NCBI RefSeq assembly: GCF_008806345.1
Contig: NZ_VZZJ01000009.1
Location: 62,001-126,000 of the forward strand
Direction of reading: 5' to 3'
Source of the DNA: Methylobacterium planeticum
GTDB taxonomy: Bacteria; Pseudomonadota; Alphaproteobacteria; Rhizobiales; Beijerinckiaceae
Length of the DNA stretch: 64,000 nt
This document shows positions 16,960 to 23,899 of the stretch, in pieces. A program made the translations under genes and the position numbers. Every line of letters begins with the position of its first letter. Positions within the stretch are counted from its first letter, which is position 1. Below the pieces are notes generated by a model. That model searched no databases. It was not told the DNA's origin and was given only the letters and a program-made list of their open reading frames with translations.

Positions 16960-18129
16960 ATGATCGACACGGTCGGGGCCTTCTGCCCGCACGGGCTCGT
17001 CGCGCGCCGGAATCGCGAGACCGGGCCGCTCGCCGGCCTCGGCTTCGGCCTCAAGGACCTGTTCGACCTGGCGGGCGTCCCGACGGGGGCGGGCAGCCCC
17101 GACTGGCTCGCGACGCATCCGGTCCCGGCCACCTCCGCGCCCGTCGTCGAGACCTTGCTGGCGGCCGGCGCGCGCCTCGTCGGCAAGACCCAGACGGACG
17201 AGATCGCCTGGAGCCTCAACGGCGAGAACGCCCATTACGGCACGCCCCGCAACGTCGCGGCGCCGGGGCGAATTCCCGGCGGCTCCTCCTCCGGCTCCGC
17301 CGCCGCGACGGCGGCCGGCCTCGTGGATTTCGCGATCGGAACCGATACCGGCGGCTCGGTGCGGCTTCCGGCCTCCTATTGCGGGCTCTACGGCCTGCGC
17401 CCGAGCCACGGCCGCATCTCCCTCGCCGGCGCCGTGCCGCTGGCGCCGAGCTACGACACGGCGGGCTGGTTCGCCCGCGATGCCGCGATCCTCGCCAGGG
17501 TCGGCCGCGTCCTGCTGGGGGAGACCCCGCCGCAACCCCGGCCCCGCCGCCTGCTGATCGCCCGCGACCTGTTCGAGCGGGCCGGCCCGGCCGTGACGGA
17601 GGCCCTCGACGAGGCCCTCGGGCACCTGCGCGCGCAATTCGCGACCGTGGAGGCGGTCACCGTGGCGGGGGAGGCGGCGGGCGCCTGGCGCAACGCCTTC
17701 CGGCTGATCCAGTCGCACGAGGCCTGGGCCGCGCACGGCGCCTGGATCGCGCGGGTGCAGCCCCGGTTCGGGCCGGGCGTGCGCGAGCGCTTCGAGGCCG
17801 CGAGCCGGCTCGATGCCGGCGAGGTCGCGGCGGCGACCGCCCTGCGCCGGACGATCGCGGCGGAGCTGCGGGCCCTCCTCGGCGAGGACGCGGTCCTGGC
17901 CCTGCCGAGCGCCCCCGGCATCGCCCCGCACCTCGCCACGCCGGAGGCGGAACTCGACGGCTTCCGGGCCCGGGCGCTCGAGCTCCTCTGCCCGGCCGGC
18001 CATGCCGGCCTGCCCCAGGTCTCGCTGCCCCGCGCCCGGCTCGACGGCTGCCCCCTCGGCCTGTCGCTGATCGCCGGGCCCGGCCGGGACGAGACCCTCC
18101 TCGACCTCGCCCGAACCTTCGCCCGCTGA
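16960..18129 (+). CDS. Amidase-signature family hydrolase
   Basis: A 389-residue cytoplasmic Ser-cisSer-Lys amidase. The catalytic Lys is K32 (GLKDLFD), the cis-Ser lies in GGSSSGSAAA (107-116), and the nucleophile Ser133 is in GTDTGGSVRLPAS. Length is at the short end of the family (about 390-480). AS-family enzymes hydrolyse amides such as indole-acetamide, nicotinamide, allophanate or mandelamide; the substrate cannot be told from sequence or neighbours. The start is the ATG at 16960 behind GAGGAGATCGGG. It stands alone between the porin terminator and a convergent MliC-type gene. Confidence 0.9.
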   Translation: MIDTVGAFCPHGLVARRNRETGPLAGLGFGLKDLFDLAGVPTGAGSPDWLATHPVPATSAPVVETLLAAGARLVGKTQTDEIAWSLNGENAHYGTPRNVAAPGRIPGGSSSGSAAATAAGLVDFAIGTDTGGSVRLPASYCGLYGLRPSHGRISLAGAVPLAPSYDTAGWFARDAAILARVGRVLLGETPPQPRPRRLLIARDLFERAGPAVTEALDEALGHLRAQFATVEAVTVAGEAAGAWRNAFRLIQSHEAWAAHGAWIARVQPRFGPGVRERFEAASRLDAGEVAAATALRRTIAAELRALLGEDAVLALPSAPGIAPHLATPEAELDGFRARALELLCPAGHAGLPQVSLPRARLDGCPLGLSLIAGPGRDETLLDLARTFAR

Positions 18130-18166
18130 GGCGATTGCGGGCGGGCCGCCGCCCAATCCTCGACGC

Positions 18167-18649
18167 TCAGTTCGGCTCGGTGCCGCCGGGCGGGGCGATC
18201 CGCTCGGTGCAGACCACCGGCGGCGTCCCCGCATCGGTCCAGGTGACGTCCCGGCCCTTGCCGCGCAGCTCGCGGGTCGCGTCGGCGTAGCGGAAGCCCG
18301 AGCCGCTGGGCTGCAGGGCCAGGGTGATGGCGGGACCGTCCGGCGGGTGCACGACGGCGGGCTTGCCGGGCTCCGCGTTCAGGAACTCGACCGTCAGGAG
18401 CTTGTCGCGCGGGCAGAGGAAGACGACGCGGCGGATCGTGGCCTCCTCGGGCTCCGCCGCGCGCGACAGCGCCGTCTCCGGCTCCTGGCCCGGAGCCGGC
18501 CCGTCCTTCTCCTGGGCCGCCGAGATTCCGGCTCCCAAGATGACGGCTCCCAACATGCCGGCTCCCAAGATGGCGCCTCCCCCTGCGGCGAGGGCCGCGA
18601 GGCCGGGAATGCGCCCGCTCTTCACCGACCCTGATCTCCGGCGCTGCAT
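18167..18649 (-). CDS. MliC-type lysozyme inhibitor domain protein
   Basis: A 160-residue exported protein. The C-terminal 90 residues match the C-type lysozyme inhibitor fold: FLCPRDKLLTVEF, then GFRYADATRELRGKGRDVTWTD, with a closing Cys in VVCTERI that pairs with the first. The family protects peptidoglycan from host lysozymes. The N-terminus is a signal sequence whose hydrophobic core is built from a 15-bp DNA repeat that encodes ILGAG-MLGAV-ILGAG (18524-18568). No lipobox Cys is evident, so it may be a periplasmic PliC-like form. The start is the ATG at 18649, with GGAGGG 10 nt upstream. Confidence 0.82.
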   Translation of the reverse strand: MQRRRSGSVKSGRIPGLAALAAGGGAILGAGMLGAVILGAGISAAQEKDGPAPGQEPETALSRAAEPEEATIRRVVFLCPRDKLLTVEFLNAEPGKPAVVHPPDGPAITLALQPSGSGFRYADATRELRGKGRDVTWTDAGTPPVVCTERIAPPGGTEPN

Positions 18650-18710
18650 CGACTGAACCCTCCTGCCCTGCCCCGCCGGCGGCGGGAGCGTCCATCACGA
18701 TGGTCGGCGC

Positions 18711-19139
18711 TCAGTAGCCCTCCCAGAGGCCGGGCGTCGCCAGTTCGAGCAGGTGCCCGTCGGGATCGCGGAAGTAGAGGCTGGTCCCGCCGCGGGGCCA
18801 GCGGGTCCGGCCCTCGACGGCGATGCCCGCCGCCGCGAGGTGGCGCTCCCAATCCGCGAGCGCGTCGGCGCCGACCGCGAAGGCGACGTGGGCGGGGCCC
18901 CGGCCGTCATGGGGCGGGATGGTGCCGCCGGGCGTCTCGACCGGCCGCAGCGAGCCGCCCTCGGGAAACAGCAGGAGCACGCCGCGCCCGGCCACGTTGT
19001 AGCCGCGCATCCGGAGGTCCGCATGGAGGCAGGGCAGGCCGAGGATGCCGCCGAAGAAGGCGTCGGCGCGGTCGAGATCCGCGACGTACAGGACGGTCTC
19101 GAGGACGCCGGCGAGGGACGGCGCGGCGCTAGCGGGCAT
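18711..19139 (-). CDS. VOC (glyoxalase/dioxygenase-fold) protein
   Basis: A 142-residue cytoplasmic vicinal-oxygen-chelate protein with two beta-alpha-beta-beta-beta halves: the first from VLETVLYVADLDRADAFF, the second from PAHVAFAVGADALADWERHL. Candidate metal ligands are the His of PAHVAF and the Glu of DGHLLELA. Members include glyoxalases, fosfomycin/bleomycin resistance proteins and dioxygenases, and the specific reaction cannot be assigned. The ATG at 19139 overlaps the stop codon of the upstream small secreted protein gene by 11 nt, so the two are probably co-translated. Confidence 0.88.
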   Translation of the reverse strand: MPASAAPSLAGVLETVLYVADLDRADAFFGGILGLPCLHADLRMRGYNVAGRGVLLLFPEGGSLRPVETPGGTIPPHDGRGPAHVAFAVGADALADWERHLAAAGIAVEGRTRWPRGGTSLYFRDPDGHLLELATPGLWEGY

Positions 19140-19428
19140 CGCAGCCGATGCAGATGTCGCGCACGACCCGCTCACGCGTCCGGCCGGTCAGCTGGCCCGG
19201 CAGGCGCCCCGCCGGAAGCGGCGCCATCTCGGCCCGCGGGGGGATCGGCCGGGCGGGCGCGGGCATCTCGGCCGCGTGGGGCGCCGGGTCCGGCGCGGCC
19301 GGTCGCGTCAGCGCCATGCCCTGGACCGGGCTCTGGGCTTGCGCGCGCTGGGCGCCGGCGAGGCACAGCGCGCCGAGAAGCGGGGCGGCGAGGCGGAAGA
19401 GCCGCGGCAGCAGGGTTCGTCCAGGCAT
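19129..19428 (-). CDS. Small secreted protein with DICIGC tail
   Basis: A 99-residue exported protein with a signal peptide (RLFRLAAPLLGALCLAGAQ, cleavage near AQA at about residue 32). A Pro/Ala-rich spacer follows, and the tail is RVVRDICIGCDAR. The CIGC pair near the C-terminus mirrors the tail of the protein at 13311-13655. Its function is unknown; the CxxC may form a disulfide, bind metal, or mark the protein for a partner. GGGAGGG lies 6 nt upstream of the ATG at 19428. Its stop overlaps the VOC gene start. Confidence 0.75.
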   Translation of the reverse strand: MPGRTLLPRLFRLAAPLLGALCLAGAQRAQAQSPVQGMALTRPAAPDPAPHAAEMPAPARPIPPRAEMAPLPAGRLPGQLTGRTRERVVRDICIGCDAR

Positions 19429-19825
19429 GCAGCCCTCCCTCTGCGGTCCAACGCCGGACCGGCCCGCGGAGTTTCGAGGCCGGCGCGAGGGCACCCTACC
19501 GGACGGCCGCGCTCGGAGCGAAAAGCCAAGGCGGCGGCCAAAGCCCGGGCGGGCAAGGCTCGGGCGGGCGGGCGGGCGGGCGGGAAGGGCTGGACGAGAA
19601 GGCCTGGACGGAAAGACGGGCGGCGACGGGCAATCCTGCCCGCCCCGCCCGCATGGCGCCCCGCCCGGTGTTGAGACGGTGAAAGTGCGGCGCGCAGGGC
19701 CTCTCTAGGGACCGGATGGCGCGGCCCCGGCCTTCCGCCGGAGCGCCCCTGCGTGCCCTTCCGTGCAATCCCTTGACCGGTCCGGGGCGCGGACGCCTCA
19801 ATGCCGGTCGGACAGGGAGGGGATG
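19429..19825. other. Intergenic region, low-complexity G/C tracts
   Basis: A 397-nt gap with tandem CGGG units (about 19559-19584) and related AAGGCTCGGGCGGG and GGAAAGGCTGGACG-like duplications. No convincing gene. Confidence 0.55.
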
Positions 19826-20107
19826 ATGCCGCTGAGACCCTACACGTTCGGCGATCCGCATATCGACAAGGCGACCTCGGAACATGTCCGCTTCCCGATG
19901 ACGGACGGGCAGCAGGTCATCGCCGGGCGCATCGGCATCGCGGTGATCCGCGCCCGCTTCGGCGGCAGCGATCCCGACCCCGACCCGATGACGCTGTTCC
20001 TGCATCACCGCCGGCCGATCGAGGACGCCACGAGCGCGAAGTTCGACCGGACCGGCGCGCCGGACAACCTCATCGAGGTCTACGCCGAGGATTTCGAGGA
20101 ACCCTGA
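19826..20107 (+). CDS. Small protein resembling DUF1488
   Basis: A 93-residue cytoplasmic protein. It contains a beta-rich start (VRFPMTDGQQVIAGRIG), then MTLFLHHRRPIEDATSAKFDR. The H(H)RxxIE...A..K pattern resembles DUF1488-type small proteins of alphaproteobacteria, whose function is unknown. Two ATG codons (19823, 19826) follow GGGAGGGG; I chose 19826 for spacing. The match is by eye and moderate. Confidence 0.65.
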   Translation: MPLRPYTFGDPHIDKATSEHVRFPMTDGQQVIAGRIGIAVIRARFGGSDPDPDPMTLFLHHRRPIEDATSAKFDRTGAPDNLIEVYAEDFEEP

Positions 20108-20222
20108 GACCGCCGGGCCCCCGAGGACGGTCCGGGGGATTCGCGCCGATCGGTCAAATGCGAGCCTTCGCCGCAACCGGATGCTGAGGTGGCCCGTGCT
20201 GGGCTCGCGGGATGGAGGGTCC

Positions 20223-20444
20223 ATGACCAGCATCGCGCCGATCACCTCGGTGGGCATCCTGCGGGCGGGCGACCTGCAGCTCTCGGCCCGCAACGAGGCC
20301 GCCCGCCGCCACAACACCGAGACGCGGACGGTGTCGGTCGAGATCGCGCGCCCGGTCGACCCCGCGACGCGCGCGGAGGCCGGCAACGACGTGCTGCGCA
20401 GCGTGCCCCTGACCGAGCGCCGCCTCCTCGACATCAAGGTCTGA
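20223..20444 (+). CDS. Hypothetical protein, 73 residues
   Basis: A small soluble protein starting MTSIAPITSVGILRAGDLQL, with many Arg and Glu residues and no recognisable domain. GGAGGG lies 3 nt before the ATG. It is part of a same-strand run of small genes (19826, 20223, 20551, 20901) with short gaps, which may be individually transcribed. Confidence 0.6.
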   Translation: MTSIAPITSVGILRAGDLQLSARNEAARRHNTETRTVSVEIARPVDPATRAEAGNDVLRSVPLTERRLLDIKV

Positions 20445-20550
20445 GTCGAACGGACCCCGACCTGCCCCCGCAGGGCGGCTGACGGCGCGGAGCGCCGGGC
20501 CTATGCTCGGCCGCGTCGCAGACGGGGGGAGCTGGGCGGGGGAGTTGGGG

Positions 20551-20790
20551 ATGACGCCATCGCAGGCCGAGACGATCGCCGCAGCCGACAACGCGACGGT
20601 CGCGATCGTGAGCACGCTGATCTCCTTCCTGGAGAAGCAGGGCGTGATCCGGCGCGAGGATTTCACCGCCTTCCTGGCCGCGGCCATCGAGGGCTGGCGC
20701 TCGGAGGGCGCGGACGAGAAGTTCCTGCGCCTCGTCGCGCTCAAGGCCCGGGGCCTCGCCATCGACCTGCCGCCCTCGGTCCAGAACTGA
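20551..20790 (+). CDS. Hypothetical protein, 79 residues, helical
   Basis: A small helical protein starting MTPSQAETIAAADNATVAIV and containing LISFLEKQGVIRREDFTAFL. It has no known motif and no signal peptide. I chose the ATG at 20551 (GGGGGAGTTGGGG upstream) over a start at 20503. Function unknown. Confidence 0.6.
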   Translation: MTPSQAETIAAADNATVAIVSTLISFLEKQGVIRREDFTAFLAAAIEGWRSEGADEKFLRLVALKARGLAIDLPPSVQN

Positions 20791-20900
20791 ACCGAGTCGG
20801 ACCGACGCCGGACCGGGACAATTTGAAGCTTTCGTCGAACGTGATCTTCAGCCGCTCGGTCCAGGCTCCATCCTGGGACCGTCGCATTCCGGAGATCCGC

Positions 20901-21173
20901 GTGCAGGATCGTCGCGCAGAACAACGTTTTCGTGTCAACGAGATCGGCTCCGTCGCCATCGACGAGCACACCATCGTGCCCTGTCTGATCTACGATCAGT
21001 CGAGCATCGGGGTGCGCCTGACGATGGTGGACACCTCCGGGGTGCCGGAGACCTTCGTGCTGTTCGGGGACCGCTTCCCGCGGGCCCGGATCTGCACCGC
21101 CGCCTGGCGCACCTCCGAGGAGATCGGTGCCTTCTTCGATCAGCCGGCCGAGCGCATCGCCCTCACGGCCTGA
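20901..21173 (+). CDS. PilZ-domain protein (c-di-GMP receptor)
   Basis: A 90-residue single-domain PilZ protein. Both c-di-GMP-binding motifs are present: RxxxR in RRAEQR near the N-terminus, and D/N-x-S-x-x-G in YDQSSIGVRL. The GTG start at 20901 is supported by GGAG 6 nt upstream and by the domain boundary; an ATG at 20823 is possible. Stand-alone PilZ proteins act as c-di-GMP-dependent adaptors for motility, cellulose or exopolysaccharide control. It is closely related to the second PilZ protein at 22970-23227 (shared IDEHT and GVRLTM blocks). Confidence 0.88.
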   Translation: MQDRRAEQRFRVNEIGSVAIDEHTIVPCLIYDQSSIGVRLTMVDTSGVPETFVLFGDRFPRARICTAAWRTSEEIGAFFDQPAERIALTA

Positions 21174-21206
21174 GGGGCGCCGGCCGGACCGGGCTCCGCT
21201 TCGCCT

Positions 21207-21894
21207 TCAGGCGATGGCCCGGGCGGCGACCGCGACCTTCTGGACCGAGGCATCGACCTCGGCCGCGGCCGGGGCGATGCCGTCCATGTTGCGGCGCACG
21301 AGCGCAACGCCGTCGGCCGCGTTCTGCATGTTCACCGACATCTCGCGCGTCACCGCGGATTGCCCGGTGACGGCCGGGGAGACGCTGAGCGAGATCTGGC
21401 TGAGATGCCCGATCGTCCGGGCGATCGCCTCGATGGCGTCGACCGCCCGGCAGGTGGACTCCTGGACCGCGCTGATCTGCAGGCCGATCTCCTCGGCGGC
21501 CCGGGAGGAATGGTGGGCCAGGGCCTTGACCTCGGCGGACCTCGCCCCGGCGGAGCCCCTCCCAGGCGCGCAGGGCGACATCGCCCTCGCGCTCCTCGGG
21601 GACGAGGAACCTCCCGTGGTGCCGTCCCTGGACCTCTTCGGCGCCTCACCTGAACAGCGCCAGCGCCAGCGCGTTCGCGTGGAGGATCCGGCCCTCGAGC
21701 GCCAGCTCGATGCGAACCTGCGCCCGGTCGATCGACCGCAGGAATGCGGGACGTTCCGAGAAGAGCATGGAGAGGCTTGCCCCGGTCCGTGGACGGAGCT
21801 TGGTGCGGCCCTCTCCTCGTCGCAGCCAAAATTTGACAAATAAACCCCGAGTTCCGATCCAATAAGCTGAGTTGATCTGTGCCATGGAAGGCAA
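21207..21894 (-). pseudogene. Decayed PAS-MCP chemoreceptor
   Basis: The minus strand encodes pieces of a soluble methyl-accepting chemotaxis protein in broken frames. The 5' piece (21894-21646) contains LALEGRILHANALALALF, a PAS-domain start, and then stops. A middle piece in another frame reads FLVPEEREGDVALRAW, typical of the H-x3-F-x4-ER part of such PAS domains. The 3' piece contains EVKALAHHSSRAAEEIGLQI and SAVTREMSVNMQNAADGV, the end of an MCP signalling helix. Most of the PAS domain and the signalling hairpin are missing, and at least two frame changes are needed. Non-functional. Confidence 0.8.
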
Positions 21895-21940
21895 TACACG
21901 GAGTCATACTGACTGATTTTGCCTGAAGCTTTGCTTGGCG

Positions 21941-22042
21941 CTGCCAAGCCCCCTGCCAAGCCCCCTGCCAAGCCCCCTGCCAAGCCCCCTGCCAAGCCCC
22001 CTGCCAAGCCCCCTGCCAAGCCCCCTGCCAAGCCCCCTGCCC
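21941..22042. repeat. 12-bp tandem repeat, eight exact copies
   Basis: CTGCCAAGCCCC is repeated exactly at 21941, 21953, 21965, 21977, 21989, 22001, 22013 and 22025, followed by a degenerate half unit. It is in a non-coding stretch (21895-22278) between the decayed chemoreceptor and tRNA-Gln. There are no spacers, so this is a minisatellite and not CRISPR. Proteins read through it (PAKP or QGAW repeats) lack start signals and are ignored. Confidence 0.95.
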
Positions 22043-22278
22043 TGCCCGATCGGATGCGGGCCGACGCATCGGAGGCGTCCCCGGGGTCGGACATGTCCTG
22101 ACCGCATCAAGAGACCTGGCGCCGGGGCCTCCCCCTCCCGACCGGACCGCCTTCGGCAAGACGGTTGACCGCACGCGCCATTTCTCCTATCCCGAGCGCT
22201 CCCGAGCGACAGGCCGCGCCGCAGCGCGTTCCCGACGATGCCGCCGGGCCCGAATCCGCCCTCGTCCAGCGGATTTGT

Positions 22279-22352
22279 TGGGGGATAGTTTAACGGTAGA
22301 ACGGTGGACTCTGACTCCTCTAGTCCTGGTTCGAATCCAGGTCCCCCAGCCA
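22279..22352 (+). tRNA. tRNA-Gln (CTG)
   Basis: Acceptor stem TGGGGGA/TCCCCCA, D-arm TAGTTTAACGGTAGAAC, anticodon CTG in the loop CTCTGAC, T-arm CTGGTTCGAATCCAG, discriminator G and encoded CCA (22350-22352). One T-T mismatch lies in the anticodon stem. The 3' half abuts an integrase remnant and is a candidate attachment site. Confidence 0.96.
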
Positions 22353-22360
22353 CTTATTCA

Positions 22361-22783
22361 TCAAACACTTAGCTCGATCCGGTTGGCCCGCTTCGGCGGG
22401 TTTTTCCATTTGTTTTTCCATTTTGCTGGAACCGCCGGGCCCGTGCAGGTCCGGCAGCACCCGCGCGTTCGAGCGCGTCCTGTCGGCCGTCCGATGGTGG
22501 GTCGGCGTCGCGTCGGTGATGCGCTGGCCAGCATGTCGGCAATCTCCCGGTCCGTCCTGCCCAACTCGCGCAGGTCCGTCGCCACGCTGTGACGCAGCCC
22601 GTGCGCCGTCAGCCCCGGCTTCACCTTGCCGGCCTCCGCGCGCTTCGCCCGGAGCTTCCGGAACGGGGCGTTCCGGCCGCCCTCCGTCCAGGGGCCGCCA
22701 TCGCTCGACCGGAACAGGTGCGTCGCGGGCTCCAGGCGCTGATCCAGGATCTCCGCGAGCGGCGCGAGGCAGGGCACCGTCAC
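22361..22783 (-). pseudogene. Tyrosine recombinase (integrase) remnant next to tRNA-Gln
   Basis: The minus strand from 22783 encodes the middle of a phage/island-type tyrosine integrase: VTVPCLAPLAEILDQRL, THLFRSSDGGPWTEGG, and the catalytic-box block LTAHGLRHSVATDLRELG (the H-x-x-R of the active site), then DREIADML. After that the frame shifts: the adjacent frame continues THHRTADRTRSNARVLPDLHG, the usual C-terminus, so the catalytic Tyr region is broken. The N-terminal core-binding domain is absent; only a short unrelated frame lies upstream (to about 22890). Its 3' end touches tRNA-Gln, the classic position of an integrase beside its attachment site. Confidence 0.85.
22387..22406 (+). terminator. 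Rho-independent terminator after tRNA-Gln
   Basis: The hairpin CCCGC-TTCG-GCGGG (22387-22400) is followed by TTTTT, about 35 nt beyond the tRNA 3' end. Confidence 0.9.
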
Positions 22784-22969
22784 CGCGCGTCCCCCTTGCC
22801 CGCGCGGAACGAGTTCATGCCGTCGCGGTCGCGTCGTTGCGCATGGTGCGCAACTCGGTGACGATCTGCGTCATGCGGCAGTTCCAATCAATTTGAAGGA
22901 GTTCCGGCGGCAACCATGAAGAGATGCTGCCGATGATGGCGCATCACGGGATTGCTCAGAGAGCCCACG

Positions 22970-23227
22970 ATGGAAGAGCGCCGAACTGCACCGCGTCACC
23001 GCGTCGATGAAGGCGGACTGATCTCGATCGACGAACACACGTCGATCGGGTGCATGGTTCACGACCTGTCTGTGACCGGCGTTCGGCTGACCATGCCGAG
23101 CACGGCTGCTGTCCCGGACGCCTTTATGCTCGATGCGCCGTGCGTCGGCGGCATTCGCGTCTGCAGGGTTGCGTGGCGCGATGATGAGACCATCGGCGCA
23201 TGGTTCGAATGGCCCGTCGTCTCCTGA
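22970..23227 (+). CDS. PilZ-domain protein (c-di-GMP receptor), second copy
   Basis: An 85-residue single-domain PilZ protein with RxxxR in RRTAPR and D-x-S-x-x-G in HDLSVTGVRL. It shares the ISIDEHT / GVRLTM / VAWR blocks with the PilZ protein at 20901-21173, so the two are paralogues about 2 kb apart, separated by a chemoreceptor remnant, tRNA-Gln and an integrase remnant. I start at the ATG at 22970; a TTG at 22952 is possible. Predicted c-di-GMP-dependent adaptor; target unknown. Confidence 0.86.
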   Translation: MEERRTAPRHRVDEGGLISIDEHTSIGCMVHDLSVTGVRLTMPSTAAVPDAFMLDAPCVGGIRVCRVAWRDDETIGAWFEWPVVS

Positions 23228-23899
23228 ATTGTCATCAGAGGCGCTGACGTTGGGCAGGACGTCGGCGATGGCGAGGAAGAGGCCGGTGGTCATGCTGGGC
23301 TCCGATGTCGAGCGCGTCGGAGAGGGCAACCGGAACTGAAGCGGGACGGCCGATGCGATCTGCGCAATTCTGATTGGTCGCAAAGGGTCTCGTGAGCCCT
23401 TTGCTGACCTTCACAGATGGGATCCTGGCCGCCTCGGAGGCCTTTGCCAGGCGCGCATTGGCTTCTGCGCTGGACGGCGAAGCGTTCGGCCGGACCGTCT
23501 GCAGAGCCGTTCGAGAGGCGCTCCCGCGATTCCGCCAGCGGAGACCGTCTCCTCGAGCCATGCCTGGGCCGCCGCGACGATCCCGGTGGAGAAGACATCG
23601 GCGTCGTCATCCAAGAGGAGATCTCGCGGGAAAGATCATGCCAGCTTCGGAATTTGTGCATTCCGGAGAGTAGGTTCAGGGGTGTTGCTGATGAGTGACA
23701 GCCGACAGCCTCGTTGTGATGCCAGGAGGCTGTGGACGTTCGGGCCGGGGCGGACCGCGCTGACCTGATGCGTTGCCGATCGTTTGCACCGGATCGCCAG
23801 GGCGCGTGACACCACGAAGCCCATCGAGGCGTCTGCCGTGCGCTCCAGGCGATCCCCTTCAACCCCGCACTCCTTCGCGATCACATGATCAGGGCAGAG
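23228..23899. other. Gene-poor stretch with possible decayed coding fragments
   Basis: About 670 nt. On the minus strand two frames give plausible protein-like pieces, ADVFSTGIVAAAQAWLEE (23614-23411) and ANARLAKASEAARIPSVKVS (about 23470-23360). They would fit one short gene split by a frameshift, but I recognise no family. Nothing else is supported. Confidence 0.35.

Noticed and set aside
21941..22042. CRISPR-like array
   Set aside because: The 12-bp units are directly adjacent with no spacers and there are no cas genes, so this is a minisatellite.
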